A stretch of DNA of 64,000 nt from Chrysomallon squamiferum (taxonomy: Eukaryota; Mollusca; Gastropoda; Neomphalida; Peltospiridae), in assembly GCA_012295275.1 (NCBI GenBank), contig CM022679.1, forward strand, positions 3,944,379-4,008,378, in the 5' to 3' direction. Shown here piece after piece: positions 59,560 through 64,000 of this stretch. Each line of letters opens with the position of its first letter. The stretch's first letter is position 1. The notes under the pieces are model-generated. The model saw only the letters and a list, made by a program, of their open reading frames with translations, was not told the DNA's origin and made no database searches. A program made the translations under genes and the position numbers.

Positions 59560-59910
59560 GCGTAAGATCAAAACGTTTCCTTTAACAACAAAATCTCATC
59601 TTTAAGAACAAAGTCTGTTTTTACGACAAAAAATAATTCCAGTACAAATTTATAAATTTTTCATGTAGGAACAAAATCTATCACAGAGGATCACAATCTT
59701 GGATGTAAGAATATACAGGAACAAAACCTGTAATAAAAGATCAAAACCTTGACGCTATGCAAAACGTTTGATTTAAGACAGACATTTCAGTTTAAGACAA
59801 AACTTTTCATAAAAATAACAAAGTATTTCAACAAGACAAAACTTTTCATAAAAATAACAAAGTATTTCAACAAGACAAAACTTTTCCAAAATGTTGTAAA
59901 AGTTTTGTCT
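59560..59910 (+). repeat. Degenerate periodic repeat ending in a 39 bp tandem unit and a hairpin
   Basis: The motif AAGAACAAAATCT and its variants recur about ten times at 20-35 bp spacing. Within it a 39 bp unit (AAGACAAAACTTTTCATAAA and onward) is repeated twice from about 59794 to 59871, with a partial third copy. The end forms a 13 bp perfect inverted repeat: AGACAAAACTTTT at 59873-59885 and AAAAGTTTTGTCT at 59898-59910. Confidence 0.75.
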
Positions 59911-60129
59911 CTGTTTCCGCTATCTTGTGCATGTTTTAATCGCAATGCTCTTTGATAAAACTGTTATAACAACCGATTGATAGCAGCATGCTTAAAGGCT
60001 GTAGAGTCTTCATAACAGTAATTTCCCTTGATAATTCCTGCTGTGGATATAATTGCTATAATGTACAGAGAGAAAATTATGACAATAATAGAAGCACTAT
60101 ATCAGATAAAGCTCCACTAAACTGAAAAA

Positions 60130-60295
60130 TTATTATCATTATTATTACTATTGCTATATTGTTATTATAATTATTATCGTTGTTGTTATTATTAATATTT
60201 TTGTTGTTGTTATAAGTAGTAGTACTACTACTACTACTACTCCTGCTACTGCTGCTGCTACTGTAACTACTACTACTACTACTGCAACAACGACA
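60130..60295 (+). repeat. Imperfect trinucleotide cluster (TTA, GTT, CTA, CTG)
   Basis: Mixed trinucleotide repeats, best formed at 60216-60240 (TAC/CTA) and 60250-60290. The poly-serine minus frame is an artefact. Confidence 0.8.
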
Positions 60296-60494
60296 AAACA
60301 TATATTGTTTTTGATTTCACAAATTTATGAAGTCGATATATAGGTCATGTTCCTTAACCAGTTGTTACTTATAATTTTATTCCATACCTTTTTATCATTA
60401 ATTTTTCATCAATCAAAAAAAAAGAGAAGAACAAAAATAAAAGAAGAAAAACAAAGTGTTATAAATTTTTAGGTTTAAAATTTTATATTTTCAA

Positions 60495-60765
60495 TATCAG
60501 TCATCAATAATTTCTGGGTATGCTGTTTTCAGTGTGTGATGTTAGATGTGTTAGAAATTGCATTTTGTTCCTAGCTTCATTAGATTCATAACTTCTCTTC
60601 ACGAATGATGGTACCGCACAGATAGCGATAAATCAATACGATATAACAAAAATGTAAACCATGAACGAAATGTTATTACGAAATATAATTACTGAATGCT
60701 TTTAAAGCATGTTTCTATGTTCTTTCTTCCATGTTTTCCATCCGTTTGTACGTTTATCCGTCCTT
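60495..60765 (+). repeat. Diverged long repeat, copy 1
   Basis: Starts ATATCAGTCATCAATAATTT. Shares ordered blocks with copy 2 about 658 bp downstream, such as CTTCATTAGATTCATA and AAATCAATACGATATAACAA. Followed by TCCTTCC/CATCC pyrimidine-rich sequence. Confidence 0.75.
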
Positions 60766-61152
60766 TCTTCAACACATCCTTCCTTCCACTTATTCATCCT
60801 TCTTTTCATTATTTTATTCTTTCTTTTTCTTTCGTTCTTTCTATTATCAGTTCGATATATCGTCTGCTATTCTACTTTTTCATCTGTAAATCGATTCCAT
60901 CCATCTTTCGTTAAATATTTCGTCCTACTATCCGTCGTTCCTCTACTCCGTTGAATACTTTTTTTCCCAGTTCATTATTTCTCCGATCCTCAACAGTTAA
61001 CAGTTTGTTAACCATCTTTTTTCATGAACAAAATCAAATTCACCAAGAAGAGGTTTTTACAAAATAAAAATAGTTTATGAAAATTCAAATTTATGTAGCT
61101 CAAAGATTGAAATTTGATAATAAATTAATTACGAATGTTAGCTTCATTTCAG

Positions 61153-61415
61153 ATATCAGTCATCGGTAATTTCTGGTTTTATAGTTTTCCGCGTGTGATA
61201 TGAGATGTGATAGAGACTGCCTTTTTGTTCCCAACTTCATTAGATTCATATCTTTTTTGTTTAGGGAAAACCGGCACTGCACAGTTAATGGTAAATCAAT
61301 ACGATATAACAAAATTTTAACCAGGAACAAAATTTCATTATGGAATATAATTACTAAGTGCTTTTATAAGAAATATCTGTGCACTTTTCCATCTGTTTGT
61401 CCTTTCGTCCGTCTA
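61153..61415 (+). repeat. Diverged long repeat, copy 2
   Basis: Starts ATATCAGTCATCGGTAATTT and keeps the same block order as copy 1, with a similar CCATC/TCCTTC pyrimidine-rich tail and a poly-T at 61482-61499. Confidence 0.75.
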
Positions 61416-61599
61416 GCATTGTCTTAACCCATCCTTCATTTCTCCATCTTTCCTTTTATCCCTGCTTCCTTCTTTCCAGCATTTTTTTTTTTTTTTTTTC
61501 ATTACTGGTTCTATGCATCATCTAGCAGATGTTTCGGGGTTTTTTTTTCTATTTTTCTTTTTATCGTCAGAATATTAGGCTAATAGGTTTCTTTACAGC

Positions 61600-61690
61600 T
61601 ATAGACAAATCAATATTATATGAAAAGATTTAAACTCGTGAACAAATATGATACAAGAAATATTTACTAAACGTTTTAGTACAGAAATCT
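61600..61690 (+). repeat. Diverged long repeat, partial copy 3
   Basis: AAATCAATATTATATGAAAA followed by GTGAACAAATATGATACAAG and ATTTACTAAACGTTTTAG parallels the second half of copies 1 and 2. Confidence 0.5.
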
Positions 61691-61743
61691 TCATTTTTAT
61701 TTCAACAGTTTATTCTTTGTTTATTTCTTTTATTTCGCCATGA

Positions 61744-61800
61744 AATACATACATACATACATACGTACATACATACATACATATATACATAAATGATCAC

Positions 61801-61831
<31 letters not shown>

Positions 61832-61912
61832 CACACACATACACAGACATACAAACATACATACATACATACATACATACATACATACATGCATATATAC
61901 ATAAATGATCAC

Positions 61913-61943
<31 letters not shown>

Positions 61944-61998
61944 CACACACATACACACATACAAACATACATACATGCATATATACATAAATGATCAC

Positions 61999-62033
<35 letters not shown>

Positions 62034-62078
62034 CACACACATACACAGACATACAAACATACACACATACATACAAAT
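61744..62078 (+). repeat. (ATAC)n satellite with higher-order unit
   Basis: ATAC repeats organised in a larger unit containing ATATATACATAAATGATCAC, seen at about 61781, 61893 and 61979 (spacing 112 and 86 bp). All frames over it are artefacts. Confidence 0.9.
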
Positions 62079-63727
62079 AGTAAACGAAATAAAGAAATTG
62101 TAAAAATCGAAGAAGAAAATACAGTGTGACAAATAACTAAAACAATTTTTGAAGATCACAAAAGCTTTCAAGCTCCAGTCGGAGCCGTTAAACATCTCAA
62201 AGATGAGCAATTCTCTGCCATTTCACACATCTCACAATTAAAACAATGCAAACAGTTACCCCGCGATCGAACACCATCGCTCTCTAAATTTAATTCGTTT
62301 CTGATAAACTTCAAGAGAAAACGCACAAGTCGTTAAAAAGTTGCTTTTTATTTCTTTTCATGTCCAAAACCAACCATTATCATCGAAAACAATATGAAAC
62401 AGGCGCGAGTTAATTGCTTGCTCTGGCATTTGAATTCCCATTCTCGCAATCCAATTATCTTCATTTCTGTGTCCTGCGGGGACAAAAGGAGATAGACCGC
62501 TTTACCAATTTATTGAATTAAACAAGCGTTCAGATGTAAATAATAAGCAACAGCAAAGACTAGCGTGGAGTTCACGACAGGCATGCTACAACTGTACGCT
62601 TGCTAATGGAGGTGATGGAAATTTGTCCGGGCCCACTTATAAAAGGATGGTTGAAATAATGATGACTTCTGTCCTAGGAAAAGCTGTGATCACGAAAACA
62701 TGTTAGAACTATTTGCTAATGGAAATGATCAAACAGTTTACACTAATAGTGTATCATTACAAGAGGCTTTCCAGGCTGTTTCACATATAACCAACCAACC
62801 GTTACGAGAATGTGTTAGATAGAATAAAGAACAAAATATAACGCGTCTTTCTATTGGATAAATACGTATTTTCCAGTGGTAGGAAGCGATCCTGAAACCA
62901 TGAACTGAGCAGACTGTCTGCACGTGTAAGACTAATGTTAAACTACTGGAAGAGTAGTGATTGCTTCTGGGATGTCATTTTGGTACCATGACTTGATAAT
63001 AGTGCTGAAAACTTCTTTATAGCTTCAAGCATATCTTTAGCTCGAAAGAAGACTTATACAATATATACATCTTGATATTTGAATTACGGACTCCTAGAGA
63101 TTAAAAACTGGACAAATTAAAAAATTCATTAATTGAAATATTTTACAAAAAATAATTGTGGATATCTAGCTTGTTATATCATTCGATCCTGATACCTATA
63201 AGTCTTAATTCTGGTTTCTTAACCACTATTTTTCATGTATGCATAAAACGAATCAAGTGTTAACGTGAACACTTAATGGTATACATATAGATATATTGAC
63301 CACCGTTGCTATTCAGTGGTTGTTTACTATTAAACTCTGTCGTGAACCAAAAATGTGTTTCCTTTACCAGGATAAAACTCTGATTGAAGAAAGAAAACTT
63401 AGAGTGCAAATTTCAGCTCGCTTCTTGACAGCTTTAATTATCTGCTTGGTAATGCTTCTAATGAATATGAAAAAAAAAAAAAAAAAAAGAGAGAGCGAGA
63501 AAAAAAAACACAAAAAAAAACCGCCTTTCGTTATCTGTTCTGCTTGGAGGATAGAATTTCACAGTTAAAAATGATGTTTTTTTTTGTTTTGTTTTTTAAT
63601 TATTGTAATTAATGAATTTTTAAATTTTAATCTAAGACCCTAGAGCTAACAATACATGAAACAACAACATCAACAACAACAACAACCAACAAAATATTTT
63701 CCTACTCTGAACTCTAATCAAAATATA

Positions 63728-63770
<43 letters not shown>

Positions 63771-64000
63771 TAATAAAATAAGATAAATGGAAACATTATA
63801 ACAGATGATTGTTCCCAAAGGCCAAACGCCAGCCTGCAGTTTGGAAAACAAATTAACTTCTTTTCCAAGTAATGTCACATCAACTATTTCTACACCAGAT
63901 TGAAGAGAAAGATTACAACCAATAATCTTTACAGAGAGCGAGAGATTCTAGTCACAAACCCTGGAGCACGATTAATCATACAATGATTATAAGAATGTTC
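62079..64000. other. Right flank: mostly unique intergenic DNA
   Basis: No gene supported. A complex, more GC-balanced patch at 62240-62680 contains GTTAATTGC, CCAATTATC and GGGGACAAAAGG and may be regulatory. Poly-A occurs at 63469-63488 and 63731-63762. The last 200 bp are again more balanced. Confidence 0.45.

Noticed and set aside
60077-60301. Poly-serine / asparagine minus frame
   Set aside because: Translation of mixed trinucleotide repeats.
61730-62210. YVCMYVCMYV-type frames
   Set aside because: Translation of the ATAC satellite.

Overview
The window looks like metazoan, probably lophotrochozoan and most likely molluscan, nuclear DNA. It is very AT-rich and full of microsatellites, and its short GC-richer exons are separated by AT-rich introns with GT/AG borders. 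The species cannot be fixed from the sequence alone.

The main feature is one essentially complete plus-strand gene, 6105-44915: a sidekick (Sdk) cell-adhesion receptor. I could join 34 coding exon positions with every intron phase matching. They give a signal peptide, 6 Ig domains, 13 fibronectin type III (FN3) domains, one membrane helix and a cytoplasmic tail ending in the Sdk-type PDZ ligand GFSSFV. The product is about 2,177 residues, the size expected for the family. The first intron is about 15 kb; the others are mostly 0.2-2.6 kb.

Two points in this gene stand out. First, the second half of FN3-10 is encoded twice in tandem (exon 24a at 36812-37031, exon 24b at 37740-37965). The copies have identical phases, and using both would shift the frame, so this looks like a mutually exclusive exon pair. 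Second, exon 13 lacks one base near 29353, which breaks the frame as given. Several introns also hold decayed copies of neighbouring exon borders (exons 7, 20, 26).

Facing sdk, on the minus strand at 51933-55090, are the last two exons of a small Ly6/uPAR (LU, three-finger) gene of the quiver/sleepless type. Its signal-peptide exon was not found. The LU intron carries a family of about 120 bp repeats arranged as an inverted pair.

The flanks are mostly microsatellite, poly-A/T and diverged tandem repeats. There are a few promoter-like clusters: 53-146 with a tiny ORF at 162-326, about 5420-5700 upstream of sdk, 50501-50536, and 57789-57844. Some complex, more balanced patches look like non-coding regulatory DNA. 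No tRNA, rRNA, CRISPR or recognisable autonomous transposon was found.
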